DNA of 64,000 bases from Sideroxydans sp. CL21 (GCF_902459525.1 NZ_LR699166.1:1996501-2060500), one strand, 5' to 3'. Shown: positions 33,946 through 44,735, counted from the first letter of the stretch. The notes: generated by a model from the sequence alone, not told the origin. Program-made: numbers and translations.

Positions 33946-35330
33946 GTGCAACGCAATTGACGATGGCACCCGCGCGCAGAATACTGATCGTTGACGACGA
34001 TTCGGACCTGCTGCAGCTGCTATCCATGCGACTTGCCTCCGCCGGGTTCGAGGTGGATACGGCGAACAGCGCCGAGGCCGCCATCAACAGTCTGGACATT
34101 TCCAGGCCGCACCTTGTGATCACCGATATGCGCATGCAGGGCATGGACGGCATGGCCCTGTTCGATCATATTCACAAAAACATCCCGACGCTGCCCGTCA
34201 TCATGCTGACCGCGCACGGCACCATTCCGGACGCAGTCGATGCAACGCAGCGTGGATTGTTCGGCTATTTGACCAAGCCGTTCGACAGCAAGGTACTGCT
34301 GGATCAAGTCGCGAAGGCGCTCCAGATTTCATTCGCGACGGCAGCGCAACCCGGCGAGGCGGACGAGTGGCGCGCCGCCATCATCACCCAGAGCCCGGTG
34401 ATGGAAGACATCCTGAGCAAGGCGAAGCTGGTGGCCGAAGGAGATGCGAGCGTCCTGATCTGCGGCGAGAGCGGAACCGGCAAGGAGTTGCTTGCCCAAG
34501 CCATACACAATGCCAGCCCGCGTGCGCAACGGCCTTTCGTAGCCATCAACTGCGCAGCCATTCCTGAACAACTGCTTGAATCGGAACTATTCGGCCATGT
34601 CAAAGGTGCATTCACCGGGGCTGTGCGCGACCACAAGGGATTATTCCAATCGGCAACGGGTGGTACGGTCTTCCTCGACGAGATCGGCGACATGCCGCTT
34701 GTGCTGCAAGGCAAGCTATTACGGGTGCTGCAGGAAAAACAGGTAACTCCCGTCGGTGCAACACAACCCATTCCGCTCGATGTGCGCATCATCTCCGCGA
34801 CCCACCGCAACCTGAATGACGAAATCGCTGCCGGCAACTTCCGCGAGGATATCTATTACCGCCTGAATGTGGTGGAACTGGGAATCCCCCCACTCGCCAA
34901 ACGTCGTGAGGACATCCCGCTGCTGGCCAAACATTTCCTGTCCATCCTCGCCGAAAAATACAACAGGAAAACCAACGGTTTCTCCTCGGAAGCGATGGAA
35001 ACGCTGATCAGCGCACCCTGGCCCGGCAATATCAGGCAACTCTTGAACGTGGTCGAACGCAGTGTCGTGCTGTCCACCACTCCGCTTATCTCGTCTGTAC
35101 TCGTCCAGCAGACGATACACAAAGAAGAAGAAATACTGATGTCGCTTGAAGAGGCCAAGAGCCGCTTCGAACGGGACTATCTGATTCGCATCCTGAAGAT
35201 CACCGAAGGCAATGTCACCCAGGCGGCAAAGCTATCCAAGCGGAACCGTACAGAATTTTACAAGCTACTACAAAAACACCAGCTCAGCCCTTCATTGATC
35301 AGGCAGTCACAGGATACTCAACAAAACTAA
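33942..35330 (+). CDS. glrR: Sigma-54-dependent response regulator GlrR/QseF-like
   Basis: 462 residues. Receiver domain (ILIVDDDSDL, phospho-Asp in VITDMRMQG), AAA+ domain with Walker A GESGTGKE, the sigma-54 contact loop GAFTGA, Walker B GGTVFLDEIGD and the RxDxYYRLNV region, and a C-terminal Fis-type helix-turn-helix (NVTQAAKLSKRNRTEFYKLL). It activates sigma-54 promoters. The ATG overlaps the lipoprotein stop. Confidence 0.93.
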   Translation: MSATQLTMAPARRILIVDDDSDLLQLLSMRLASAGFEVDTANSAEAAINSLDISRPHLVITDMRMQGMDGMALFDHIHKNIPTLPVIMLTAHGTIPDAVDATQRGLFGYLTKPFDSKVLLDQVAKALQISFATAAQPGEADEWRAAIITQSPVMEDILSKAKLVAEGDASVLICGESGTGKELLAQAIHNASPRAQRPFVAINCAAIPEQLLESELFGHVKGAFTGAVRDHKGLFQSATGGTVFLDEIGDMPLVLQGKLLRVLQEKQVTPVGATQPIPLDVRIISATHRNLNDEIAAGNFREDIYYRLNVVELGIPPLAKRREDIPLLAKHFLSILAEKYNRKTNGFSSEAMETLISAPWPGNIRQLLNVVERSVVLSTTPLISSVLVQQTIHKEEEILMSLEEAKSRFERDYLIRILKITEGNVTQAAKLSKRNRTEFYKLLQKHQLSPSLIRQSQDTQQN

Positions 35331-35364
35331 TTGTTGGCTGTTTTGCCTTCAGCCAACAAAAAAC
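35331..35364. terminator. Hairpin between convergent glrR and thioredoxin genes
   Basis: TTGTTGGCTG at 35331-35340 pairs perfectly with CAGCCAACAA at 35350-35359. Placed between two convergent stops, it probably terminates transcription from both sides, although T-runs are short on each strand. Confidence 0.65.
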
Positions 35365-35384
35365 TTCCGCGTTAAGTTGTTAAA

Positions 35385-35759
35385 TCACACGTTGGCCTGA
35401 TGATGAGCGATCAGTTTGTCGATGAACTGGCGCAAAAAGTGGTCCGGTTGAGAACTGTGAAAACGGTCGATTTCCACGCCGCGACTATAGGCTATAACCG
35501 TCGGAAATCCTCGGACTTTATGCTTTCCCGCGATGCGCATGTTCTCGTCGGCATCCACTTTGGCCAGCAGGAACTTGCCGTTATATTCCTTCGCAAGCCT
35601 TTCCAGATGCGGCCCCAGAACCTTGCATGGCGCACACCACTCGGCGCCAATATCCAGCAGGACGGGTGATTCTTGTGAACGGGCGACGACACGCTCGTCA
35701 AAATTGGCTTCTTCCACTTCGAATGAAAAAGGATGGGGGTCGTGCATGTGCATGTTCAA
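35385..35759 (-). CDS. Thioredoxin-like protein
   Basis: 124 residues with the WCAPC active site in IGAEWCAPCKVLGP, the cis-Pro in GFPTVIAYS and no signal peptide. A His/Met-containing N-terminal extension (MNMHMHDPH) precedes the fold. Cytoplasmic disulfide reductase. It is divergent from hoxF with 80 bases between, so the two may share a control region. Confidence 0.88.
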   Translation of the reverse strand: MNMHMHDPHPFSFEVEEANFDERVVARSQESPVLLDIGAEWCAPCKVLGPHLERLAKEYNGKFLLAKVDADENMRIAGKHKVRGFPTVIAYSRGVEIDRFHSSQPDHFLRQFIDKLIAHHQANV

Positions 35760-35839
35760 TCACTTCCTTCTTGTACTGTTTATATTGAATAGGGGTAAAC
35801 TGCCGCAGTACGTTTCGGTCACGGACTAACGACGACGCT

Positions 35840-37654
35840 ATGCTACCAGACAACGAAATACGTTTTGATGCTTCCGGGCAGGTATGGCTGGAACAATTGG
35901 TACAGCATCATGGAAGCAATGCATCCAAACTATTGCAGATACTGCGGGAGATTCAGGAGCACTTCGGTCATATCCCGCATCAGATTGTTACCGAACTGGC
36001 CCAAAGATTATCCATTCCCCGCGCACGCATTGAAAGCGTGGCCTCTTTCTACTCATTCCTGCATCTGAAGCCACACGGCGAATACCGCGTCCTGTTCTCC
36101 GACAATATCACCGATCGCATGCTGGGTAGCCAGCCTTTGATGGAGCTGATGTGCCAGCAATTGTGGCTGCAGCCGGGCAAAGTCTCCGAAGACGGGCTGG
36201 TCAGCATCGGTACCACTTCCTGTACCGGCATGTGCGACCAGGGACCGGCGCTACTGGTCAACGGACGCGCCATCACAAACCTGAATCACCAGCGGGTACA
36301 GGAGATCGTCCAGCTGATACGCAACCGTACGCCGCTGGGAGACTGGCCCGCCGATTTTTTCCGCGTTGAAGACAATATCCGCCGCAGCGGCCTGTTGCTC
36401 GACAGCACACTGGCACCCGGGGAATTGCTGCGCGCTGCCCTGTCGTCTGGTGCGCAGCATGTCGTCGAGTCCCTCAAGGCGTCAGGCCTGCGGGGACGTG
36501 GCGGGGCAGGCTTCTCCACCGGTTTGAAATGGGAGGCCTGCCGCAATGCGCAGGGATCCGAACATTACGTGGTATGCAACGCCGACGAAGGTGAGCCGGG
36601 CACGTTCAAGGACCGCGTGCTGCTTACTCGGAAGGCCGATCTGGTCTTCGAAGGCATGACGCTATGTGCCCTGGCGGTAGGTGCGAGAAAAGGCTTTCTC
36701 TATCTCCGCGGGGAATACCAATATCTGTTCGAACCCTTGCAAGCGGCCTTGCAGCGCCGTCGTGAAAACAACCTGCTCGGCACAAGCATCCTCGGGCAGA
36801 CCGGTTTCGATTTCGATATCGAGATACATCTCGGTGCCGGCGCATACATCTGCGGCGAGGAATCGGCCCTGATTGAATCGCTGGAAGGCAAGCGCGGCGT
36901 GCCGCGCAATCGCCCGCCGTTCCCGGTGACACACGGCTATCTGCAGCAACCGACCGCCGTGGATAACGTCGAGACCTTCTGCCAGGCTGTGCTGGCACTG
37001 CACATGGGCGCCGAAAAATACCGCGCCATCGGCACGGCAAAATCCACCGGCAGCAAACTGATCTCTGTGTCCGGCGATTGCCAGCGCCCGGGCATCTACG
37101 AATACCCCTTTGGCGTTTCGGTGCGCGAGATATTGCAGGACTGCGGTGCGGTAAACACGCTCGCGGTGCAAGTCAGCGGGCCTTCCGGCGTTTGTGTTGC
37201 GGAAAGCGAATTCGACCGCAGATTGGGCTTTGAAGATCTGCCCACCGCGGGAGCGTTCATGATCTTCGACGACAGCCGTGACCTCTTCGAAGTGGCGCGC
37301 AATTTCGTGCATTTCTTCGCGCATGAAAGCTGCGGTTTCTGCACTCCCTGCCGTGTCGGCACCTCGATCCTGAAACAGACCATGGACAAGATCGCCGCCG
37401 GACATGGCACGCGTTACGACCTTTCCGAGATCGAGAATCTTGACCGCGTATTGCAGACAACTTCCCACTGCGGCCTGGGGCGTACGGCCTGCAACCCGGT
37501 GCTGCATACCCTCAAGCATTTCCGCCCCTCCTACGAAAGCAAGCTGAAATCGCTGATGTTCTCACCCGCCTTCGACCTCGACGGATCGCTGGCGCGCGCT
37601 AGGCAGATGACCGGTCGCGACGATGCCGGCGCCCATCTGAAGGAGATCGAATGA
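35840..37654 (+). CDS. hoxF: NAD-reducing hydrogenase diaphorase subunit HoxF
   Basis: 604 residues, a fusion of a NuoE-like domain (1-160) and a NuoF-like domain. The NuoF part has NAD and FMN sites (GRGGAGFSTGLKWEA, GAYICGEESALIESLEGKRG) and the [4Fe-4S] motif ESCGFCTPCRVGT with a later CGLGRTACN. In the NuoE part only C128 and C132 of the four [2Fe-2S] ligands are seen; the first pair is absent. It oxidises or reduces NAD(H). First gene of hoxFUYHW. Confidence 0.94.
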   Translation: MLPDNEIRFDASGQVWLEQLVQHHGSNASKLLQILREIQEHFGHIPHQIVTELAQRLSIPRARIESVASFYSFLHLKPHGEYRVLFSDNITDRMLGSQPLMELMCQQLWLQPGKVSEDGLVSIGTTSCTGMCDQGPALLVNGRAITNLNHQRVQEIVQLIRNRTPLGDWPADFFRVEDNIRRSGLLLDSTLAPGELLRAALSSGAQHVVESLKASGLRGRGGAGFSTGLKWEACRNAQGSEHYVVCNADEGEPGTFKDRVLLTRKADLVFEGMTLCALAVGARKGFLYLRGEYQYLFEPLQAALQRRRENNLLGTSILGQTGFDFDIEIHLGAGAYICGEESALIESLEGKRGVPRNRPPFPVTHGYLQQPTAVDNVETFCQAVLALHMGAEKYRAIGTAKSTGSKLISVSGDCQRPGIYEYPFGVSVREILQDCGAVNTLAVQVSGPSGVCVAESEFDRRLGFEDLPTAGAFMIFDDSRDLFEVARNFVHFFAHESCGFCTPCRVGTSILKQTMDKIAAGHGTRYDLSEIENLDRVLQTTSHCGLGRTACNPVLHTLKHFRPSYESKLKSLMFSPAFDLDGSLARARQMTGRDDAGAHLKEIE

Positions 37655-38403
37655 GGGAAACCTTCCTGCTCGACGGCTCGACCATTCCATTCGAACCGGG
37701 CCAGACCGTGATGCAGGCCGCACTGGCTGCCGGTCATTACATCCCGCACCTGTGCTATCACCCTGAATTCAAGCCGCACGGCAGTTGCAAACTGTGCACG
37801 GTCAAGGTCAACGGGCGTACTGTGGCCTCGTGCACCATGCCTGCCGAGGCCGGACTCGAGGTGGAAAGCGAGATCGAGGAATTGAACGCATTGCGCCGCT
37901 CGCTGGTGCAGATGCTGTTCGCCGAAGGCAACCATTTCTGCCCTTCTTGCGAGAAGAGCGGCAATTGCGTGTTGCAGGCACTGGGCTATGACCTCGAAGT
38001 ACACGCGACAGGTTTCCGCCACTTATATCCCGATCGCCCGCTGGATGCCTCGCATCCGGACATACTGCTGGACTTCAACCGCTGCATCCTGTGCGAACTG
38101 TGCGTGCGCGCCTCCGGCGAGGTGGACGGCAAGAACGTGTTTGCACTATCCGGGCGCGGCATCACCAAGCACCTTATCGTCAACACCGAGTCCGGCAAGC
38201 TCTCCGACACCAATATCGCGCTCACCGACAAGGCCATGCAGGTCTGCCCTGTCGGCGTAATCCTGCCCAAGCGTGTCGGCTTCAGTGTGACCATCGGCGA
38301 GCGACGCTATGACCAGCGCCCGATCAGCGCGCAGGCACTGGACGATGCACCAAGGCAGACCGATGCCAACGGGAACTGCGCAGCCTGCGAGGGTACGCCA
38401 TGA
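37651..38403 (+). CDS. hoxU: Hydrogenase electron-transfer subunit HoxU
   Basis: 250 residues related to the N-terminal part of NuoG. Cluster motifs: [2Fe-2S] in YIPHLCYHPEFKPHGSCKLC and VASC; [4Fe-4S] in HFCPSCEKSGNC; a further [4Fe-4S] in CILCELCVR with CPVG. It wires the hydrogenase dimer to HoxF. The ATG overlaps the hoxF stop by four bases. Confidence 0.94.
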   Translation: MRETFLLDGSTIPFEPGQTVMQAALAAGHYIPHLCYHPEFKPHGSCKLCTVKVNGRTVASCTMPAEAGLEVESEIEELNALRRSLVQMLFAEGNHFCPSCEKSGNCVLQALGYDLEVHATGFRHLYPDRPLDASHPDILLDFNRCILCELCVRASGEVDGKNVFALSGRGITKHLIVNTESGKLSDTNIALTDKAMQVCPVGVILPKRVGFSVTIGERRYDQRPISAQALDDAPRQTDANGNCAACEGTP

Positions 38404-38939
38404 GCAAGAAGCTGCGCGTCGCCACCACTTCGCTTGCCGGTTGCTTCGGTTGCCACATGTCCATACTCGACATCGACGAACGCCTGTTCCCTTTGCTCGA
38501 TCTCATCGAATTCGACCGCTCCCCGCTGACCGACATCAAGCATTGCGGACCGTGCGATATCGGTCTCGTCGAGGGTGGCGTATGCAATGCGGAGAACGTG
38601 CACGTGCTGCACGAGTTCCGCAAAAACTGCAAGATACTCATCGCCATCGGCGCCTGTGCCATCAACGGCGGACTCCCCGCGCAGCGCAATCACCTCGACC
38701 TGGGCAGTTGCCTGACCGAGGTGTATCTCACCGAACCGGGTCTGCTGCATGGCCACATCCCGAACGATCCCGAACTGCCGCTGCCGCTGGACAAGGTGCA
38801 CCCGCTGCACGAAGTGGTGAAGATCGATTATTTCATCCCCGGCTGCCCGCCTTCCGCCGACGCCATCTGGAAGTTCCTCACCGACCTCATCGCCGGCAAG
38901 ACGCCGGAACTGGGGCATGGCTTGATCAAATATGACTGA
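38400..38939 (+). CDS. hoxY: Hydrogenase small subunit HoxY
   Basis: 179 residues. Cys ligands of the proximal [4Fe-4S] cluster appear in SLAGCFGCHMS, IGACAINGG and IPGCPPSADAIW. No Tat signal, so it is cytoplasmic, as expected for the group 3d NiFe hydrogenases. Overlaps hoxU by four and hoxH by eight bases. Confidence 0.94.
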   Translation: MSKKLRVATTSLAGCFGCHMSILDIDERLFPLLDLIEFDRSPLTDIKHCGPCDIGLVEGGVCNAENVHVLHEFRKNCKILIAIGACAINGGLPAQRNHLDLGSCLTEVYLTEPGLLHGHIPNDPELPLPLDKVHPLHEVVKIDYFIPGCPPSADAIWKFLTDLIAGKTPELGHGLIKYD

Positions 38940-40428
38940 TATCAACGACAAACTGGAAACTGCCGCGCACCCCGAAAAACTGCGCCGTGTCACCATCGAT
39001 CCGGTGTCGCGCGTCGAAGGCCACGGCAAGGTGACGCTGTTGCTGGACGAGGATGACCGCGTGCATCAAGTACGCCTGCACATCGTCGAGTTTCGCGGCT
39101 TCGAGAAATTCATTCAGGGTCGCCCCTATTGGGAAGCGCCGGTCATGGTGCAGCGGCTGTGCGGCATCTGCCCGGTGAGCCACCATCTGGCGGCATCCAA
39201 AGCGATGGACATGATCGTGGGTGCCACACTCATGCCGACTGCAGAGAAAATTCGTCGCCTGATGCATTACGGCCAGATCCTGCAGTCGCACGCGCTGCAC
39301 TTCTTCCATCTGTGCTCGCCCGATCTTCTGTTCGGATTCGATTCGGAAATGGCCAAGCGCAATATCGTCGGCATCGCTGCCGCCTACCCCGAGATCGCCA
39401 GACAAGGCGTGCTGCTGCGCAAGTTTGGCCAGGAAGTGATCCGCATCACTGCGGGCAAACGCATCCACGGCACGGGCTCCATCCCTGGCGGAGTGAACAA
39501 GAACGTCAGCATCGAAGAACGCGATTACCTGCTCAAGGACATCGAACAGATCGTGGTCTGGAGTCGCGAATCGGTCGCCATTGCCAAACAACTGTTCGAG
39601 CAGAACCTCGATCTCTACAACAACTTCGGTCGCTTCAAGGCGCATACGCTCAATATGGTGCGCAGCGATGGTGCACTCGATCTTTACCACGGTGGCTTGC
39701 GTGCCCGCGACATGAATGGCAACACGCTGTTCGACCATTACGATTACAGCCATTACTGGGACGTGATCTTCGAAGACGTGAAGACCTGGTCTTACATGAA
39801 GTTCCCTTTCCTGCGCAGCCTGGGCCCGGAGACCGGCTGGTACCGTGTCGGACCGCTTTCGCGTGTGACACAGTGCGACTTCATTCCCACCCCGTTGGCC
39901 GAGCAGGCCCGCAAAGAATTCCTTGCCTTCAACGGCGGTTCGGCAACAGGCGCGACGCTGGGCTTCCACTGGGCGCGCATGATCGAGATGCTGCATGCCG
40001 CCGAAGTGATGCGCGATCTGCTGCACGATCCAGATCTGCAGGGCAACGACCTGGTCAGCAAGGGCGAGCGGCAGGAACGCGGTGTGGGCGTGATCGAGGC
40101 CCCGCGTGGCACGCTGATCCACCACTACAAGGTCGACGAGAACGACCAGATCGTGCGCTGCAACCTGATCGTCTCCACCACCCACAACAACCAGGCGATG
40201 AACGAGGCCATCCGCCAGGTGGCGCGGCAGTACATCGACGGACGCAAGCTCACGGAAGGCTTGCTCAACCACATCGAGGTCGCCATCCGTGCTTTCGACC
40301 CGTGCCTGTCCTGTGCTACCCATGCGCTGGGCAAGATGCCGCTGGAAGTGGAACTGCTGGATATCGAAGGTGACCGGGTCGATTTGCTGACGCGCTCATC
40401 CGATGGCTCGTTCTGCTCCATGGCCTGA
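38932..40428 (+). CDS. hoxH: Hydrogenase large subunit HoxH
   Basis: 498 residues. The NiFe site ligands are RLCGICPVSHH near residue 80 and DPCLSCATH near residue 460; about 30 residues follow the His and would be cut off by the protease HoxW. RVEGHGKV is the usual N-terminal motif. Group 3d bidirectional hydrogenase catalytic subunit. Hyp maturation genes are not in the window and must be elsewhere. Confidence 0.95.
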   Translation: MTDINDKLETAAHPEKLRRVTIDPVSRVEGHGKVTLLLDEDDRVHQVRLHIVEFRGFEKFIQGRPYWEAPVMVQRLCGICPVSHHLAASKAMDMIVGATLMPTAEKIRRLMHYGQILQSHALHFFHLCSPDLLFGFDSEMAKRNIVGIAAAYPEIARQGVLLRKFGQEVIRITAGKRIHGTGSIPGGVNKNVSIEERDYLLKDIEQIVVWSRESVAIAKQLFEQNLDLYNNFGRFKAHTLNMVRSDGALDLYHGGLRARDMNGNTLFDHYDYSHYWDVIFEDVKTWSYMKFPFLRSLGPETGWYRVGPLSRVTQCDFIPTPLAEQARKEFLAFNGGSATGATLGFHWARMIEMLHAAEVMRDLLHDPDLQGNDLVSKGERQERGVGVIEAPRGTLIHHYKVDENDQIVRCNLIVSTTHNNQAMNEAIRQVARQYIDGRKLTEGLLNHIEVAIRAFDPCLSCATHALGKMPLEVELLDIEGDRVDLLTRSSDGSFCSMA

Positions 40429-40901
40429 TGGTCGCTCCGCTCCTGATCTTTGCCATCGGCAACGAATCGCGCGGTGATGACGCGCTGGCACCGCTACTGA
40501 TTCGCCGAATTCAAACTGACAAAATCGCTGCCCAAGTCGAACTGATCGAGGATTTCCAATTGCAGGTAGAGCATGTCACCGATCTGCTCGGGCGCAGTGC
40601 GGTGCTGTTCGTCGATGCCGATATGTCCTGCGATGCCCCGTTTCATATCTCCGAAATCGCTGCCGCACAGGACCATAGTTACACCAGCCATGCCATGACA
40701 CCATTTGCGCTGTTGCACACTTTCAGGCAAGTTTATGGGACGAATGCCCCACGCAGTTTTCTGCTGCGCATACGCGGTTACGGCTTCGAACTGGGGGAAA
40801 GTATGAGCGACGAGGCATCGCTTAATCTGGAACTCGCAATGACCAAGGTGCGCAACTGGCTGGCATACCAACAACAGTTATATAGCCCCTGCACTACTTG
40901 A
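40428..40901 (+). CDS. hoxW: Hydrogenase maturation endopeptidase HoxW
   Basis: 157 residues starting IFAIGNESRGDDALAPLL, with the Glu/Asp nickel-binding motif of the HycI/HoxW peptidase family, and a later DADMSCD. It removes the C-terminal tail of HoxH after nickel insertion. It overlaps the hoxH stop by one base (TGATG). Ends convergently with the rRNA methyltransferase gene, 7 bases apart. Confidence 0.88.
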   Translation: MVAPLLIFAIGNESRGDDALAPLLIRRIQTDKIAAQVELIEDFQLQVEHVTDLLGRSAVLFVDADMSCDAPFHISEIAAAQDHSYTSHAMTPFALLHTFRQVYGTNAPRSFLLRIRGYGFELGESMSDEASLNLELAMTKVRNWLAYQQQLYSPCTT

Positions 40902-40908
40902 TTACTAC

Positions 40909-41694
40909 TTAACGCCGCTGTCTCACCGCTTCGAACAAACATACCGCCGTCGCCGCAGCAGCATTCAGCGATTCGACTTTGCCCGGCATGGGAATGATGA
41001 AATGCTGCTGCACCTCTTCCAGCAAGGCCGTGGACAATCCCGCCCCCTCGTTGCCGATGGCAAAGGCGAGTTTGCCGCGCAGGTTGCTATCGTAAAGGGA
41101 TCTGTCTGCCTGCAGTGAAGCGGCCATGATCTTGCCGGTAAATTTGGATGCAACCTCAAGCAGATCTATAGACTCCGTAACACTCAATGCAAAGTGCCCG
41201 CCCATTCCGGCGCGCATCACCCTGGGTGACCAGGCATCGGCACAGCCTGGCGAAAGGAACACCGCATCGCAACCTGCGGCCGCAGCCGAGCGCAGGATAG
41301 AGCCAAGGTTACCCGGATCCTGGATATCCTCCAGCAACAAGGCGAACTGGCTGTGCCCTGTTTCCACTCTGGCCTGCGGAATATCGATCAGCGCGAGCAA
41401 GCCGTTCGGCGTTTTGAGTTCGGACAGTTGTGCGAACAAGGCATCGTCAAGCCGGGTTCGCGGCACATCGCCGCAGGCATCGAGCAAGGCAGCAGTCTCG
41501 GCATCCTGCAATGCCGTTTCGTTGACCAGCAGATGTTTTGGCCTGCCTCCCGCATCCAGAAAGGCACGCAGCAAATGCGGGCCGTCGAGCAGCGTCTGCC
41601 CGAGTTCTCGCCGTTCACGAGCTGAAGATGAAAGTTTATGCAGCGACTTATAGAATGGATTGTCGCGCGAGGAAATGCGCTTGATCGCGGTCAT
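40909..41694 (-). CDS. TrmH/SpoU-family RNA 2'-O-methyltransferase
   Basis: 261 residues from ATG at 41694; the upstream frame to 41802 is not family-like. N-terminal substrate-binding domain (ISSRDNPFYKSLHKLSSS) and a knotted SpoU domain with LLEDIQDPGNLGSILRSAAA, IGNEGAGLS and PMPGKVESLNAAAATAV, motifs 1-3. It methylates rRNA or tRNA ribose; the 23S rRNA enzyme group is likely but not proven. No strong ribosome binding site at this start. Confidence 0.85.
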   Translation of the reverse strand: MTAIKRISSRDNPFYKSLHKLSSSARERRELGQTLLDGPHLLRAFLDAGGRPKHLLVNETALQDAETAALLDACGDVPRTRLDDALFAQLSELKTPNGLLALIDIPQARVETGHSQFALLLEDIQDPGNLGSILRSAAAAGCDAVFLSPGCADAWSPRVMRAGMGGHFALSVTESIDLLEVASKFTGKIMAASLQADRSLYDSNLRGKLAFAIGNEGAGLSTALLEEVQQHFIIPMPGKVESLNAAAATAVCLFEAVRQRR

Positions 41695-41807
41695 TGGAGT
41701 GAAATCCGCGAAGCGATTCGTTTGCTCTTTCTCCCGCGCGCGGGGGAAAGTTGGATAGGGGGGGGCGGACGTGGCGAGCATTACGCAGCAACTATTCGGC
41801 ATGTCCG

Positions 41808-42533
<726 letters not shown>

Positions 42534-43314
42534 AGATGTTCCCCAAGGTTTCGGTTTGTGTGATCTCGACCAGGTTCTCCTTGGCGAGTTCGAGGATGGC
42601 GATAAAGGTGACGACCAGCATCGGGATGGTGGCGTCCACTTCAAACAGGCTTTCAAACGAAACAAAATCGGTATTGCGCAACTGGCGCAGCACCTTGGTC
42701 ATCTGTTCGCGCACCGAGAGTTCTTCGCGGCGTACCCTGTGGTGTGCGTTAACCTTGGCGCGCGTAAGCAAGGCCAGCCAGGCATGGCGCAGGTCTTCCA
42801 CCGTAACGTAAGGCAGGCGCTCGATGACTGTGCGTTCGATCAACACCTGCACCAGTTCGAAATCGCGACTGGCTTGCGGCAATTCGTTCAGCTTCTGCGC
42901 GGCCGATTTCATTTGCTCGTATTCGAGCAGGCGGCGCATCAATTCGGCGCGCGGGTCCTCTGCGTTTTCTTCCTCGCTGGCCTTGGGCAGACGCGGCAAC
43001 AGCATGCGCGATTTGATCTCGATCAGTACCGCCGCCATCAGCAGGTATTCGGCCGCCAGTTCCAGCCGGTGCTGCTGCATCGCCTCGATGTAGACCATGT
43101 ATTGCTTGGTAAGCGACGCCATCGGGATATCGAGCACGTCTAGGTTGTGCTTGCGGATCAGATACAGCAGCAGATCCAGCGGTCCCTGAAAGGACTCCAG
43201 CACCACCTCCAGCGCGTCCGGCGGAATGTACAAATCCAGCGGCATCTCCATCATCGGTTCGCCGTGGACATGTGCCAGTGGCACTGTTTTCAATTCAGGT
43301 TCGGTCATATCGCA

Positions 43315-43527
43315 TCAGTGTTTGCAACAGTCTTGTTGTAACTGAATCGGCGGGCACGGCACCGTGCCGTATGAGCAGAAGACACAGCAGTCGCCGGATT
43401 TGGGACGCAGCACCGTGTTACAGGCAGTGCATTCATAAAAAAACTGGCAGGCATCGGTCGGCATGGTCTCTTCTTTCATCGCACCACAGTGCGGGCAGGT
43501 GAGTACCGATTGCAGGATCGCTTCCAT
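43315..43527 (-). CDS. Small zinc-ribbon protein with GDCC motif
   Basis: 70 residues with two Cys pairs CPHCG and CTAC and the characteristic GDCCVFCSYGTVPCPP. This GDCCVxC group is widespread, of unknown function, probably zinc- or copper-binding. It lies between trpS and scpA with 5-6 base gaps, so it is part of the operon. Confidence 0.85.
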   Translation of the reverse strand: MEAILQSVLTCPHCGAMKEETMPTDACQFFYECTACNTVLRPKSGDCCVFCSYGTVPCPPIQLQQDCCKH

Positions 43528-43532
43528 GGCGC

Positions 43533-44735
43533 TTAACTGTATCCCAGGCCCATCGCCTCGCGCACGTCACGCATGGTTTCGCCGGCCAGCTTGCGCGCTT
43601 TCTCGCAGCCGTCGGCAATGATGTTGCGCACCAGGCTAGGGTCGTCCAGATAGAGCTGCGCCCGTTCACGCATGGGTTTCTGTTCTTCCAGTACGGCGTC
43701 GATGACAGGCTGTTTGCATTCGATGCAGCCGATGCCCGCACTGCGGCATCCCTGCTGTGCCCACTGTTTGATGGCGTCGGTGGAATACACCTGATGCAAT
43801 TGCCATACCGGGCATCTGTCCGGATTGCCAACATCGGTGCGCCGGATGCGCGCCGGGTCGGTGGGCATGGTGCGGATCTTCTTGCTTACATCGGCCTCGT
43901 CCTCGCGCAGGCTGATGGTGTTGCCGTAGGACTTGGACATCTTCTGGCCGTCCAGCCCCGGCATTTTCGATGCGGCGGTCAGCATGGCTTGCGGCTCCGA
44001 CAGGATCATTTTGCCACCGCCCTCGAGGAAGCCGAACAAACGCTCGCGGTCGCCCAGACTCAGGCTCTGCTGCTCGTCCAGCAACGACTTGGCGGATTCC
44101 AGCGCTTCGCTGTCGCCCTGCTCCTGGAAGCGCGTGCGCAATTCTTTATAAAGTTTGGCTTTTTTGCCACCCAGCTTTTTGATTGCGGCTTCCGCCTTTT
44201 CCTCGAAACCCGTTTCACGCCCGTAGATATGGTTGAAGCGACGCGCCAACTCGCGGGTGAATTCGATGTGCGGCACCTGGTCTTCCCCCACCGGTACCTG
44301 GGTGGCGCGATAGATCAGGACATCCGAACTCATCAGCAGCGGATAGCCCAGGAAGCCATAAGTTGAAAGATCCTTGCTGGACAGTTTTTCCTGCTGGTCC
44401 TTGTACGTCGGCATACGTTCCAGCCAGCCCAGCGGGGTGATCATGGAAAGCAGCAGATGCAGCTCGGCATGTTCCGGCACGCGCGACTGGATGAACAGCG
44501 TAGCCTGTGCCGGATCGACGCCCGCACCGAGCCAATCGATGACCATGTCCCACACGTTCTGCTCGATGATTTGCGGTGTGTCGTAGTGTGTGGTCAATGC
44601 ATGCCAGTCGGCCACGAAAAACAGGCACTCGTACTGGTGCTGCATCTGCACCCAATTCTTTAACACACCATGGTAATGCCCCAGGTGCAGACTGCCCGTG
44701 GGGCGCATTCCGGATAAAACTCGATCAGCGAACAT
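43533..44735 (-). CDS. trpS: Tryptophanyl-tRNA synthetase
   Basis: 400 residues. Class I motifs: SLHLGHYHG (HIGH) near residue 15 and KMSKSYGN (KMSKS). An internal insert (KLGGKKAKLYKELRTRFQEQ) makes it longer than the E. coli enzyme, as in many betaproteobacteria. It charges tRNA-Trp. Second gene after the site-2 protease on the minus strand. Confidence 0.95.
   Translation of the reverse strand: MFADRVLSGMRPTGSLHLGHYHGVLKNWVQMQHQYECLFFVADWHALTTHYDTPQIIEQNVWDMVIDWLGAGVDPAQATLFIQSRVPEHAELHLLLSMITPLGWLERMPTYKDQQEKLSSKDLSTYGFLGYPLLMSSDVLIYRATQVPVGEDQVPHIEFTRELARRFNHIYGRETGFEEKAEAAIKKLGGKKAKLYKELRTRFQEQGDSEALESAKSLLDEQQSLSLGDRERLFGFLEGGGKMILSEPQAMLTAASKMPGLDGQKMSKSYGNTISLREDEADVSKKIRTMPTDPARIRRTDVGNPDRCPVWQLHQVYSTDAIKQWAQQGCRSAGIGCIECKQPVIDAVLEEQKPMRERAQLYLDDPSLVRNIIADGCEKARKLAGETMRDVREAMGLGYS

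Noticed and set aside
38926-40323. 465-codon minus-strand ORF opposite hoxH
   Set aside because: It is the antisense of a codon-biased, G+C-rich gene; hoxH on the plus strand has all the catalytic motifs.
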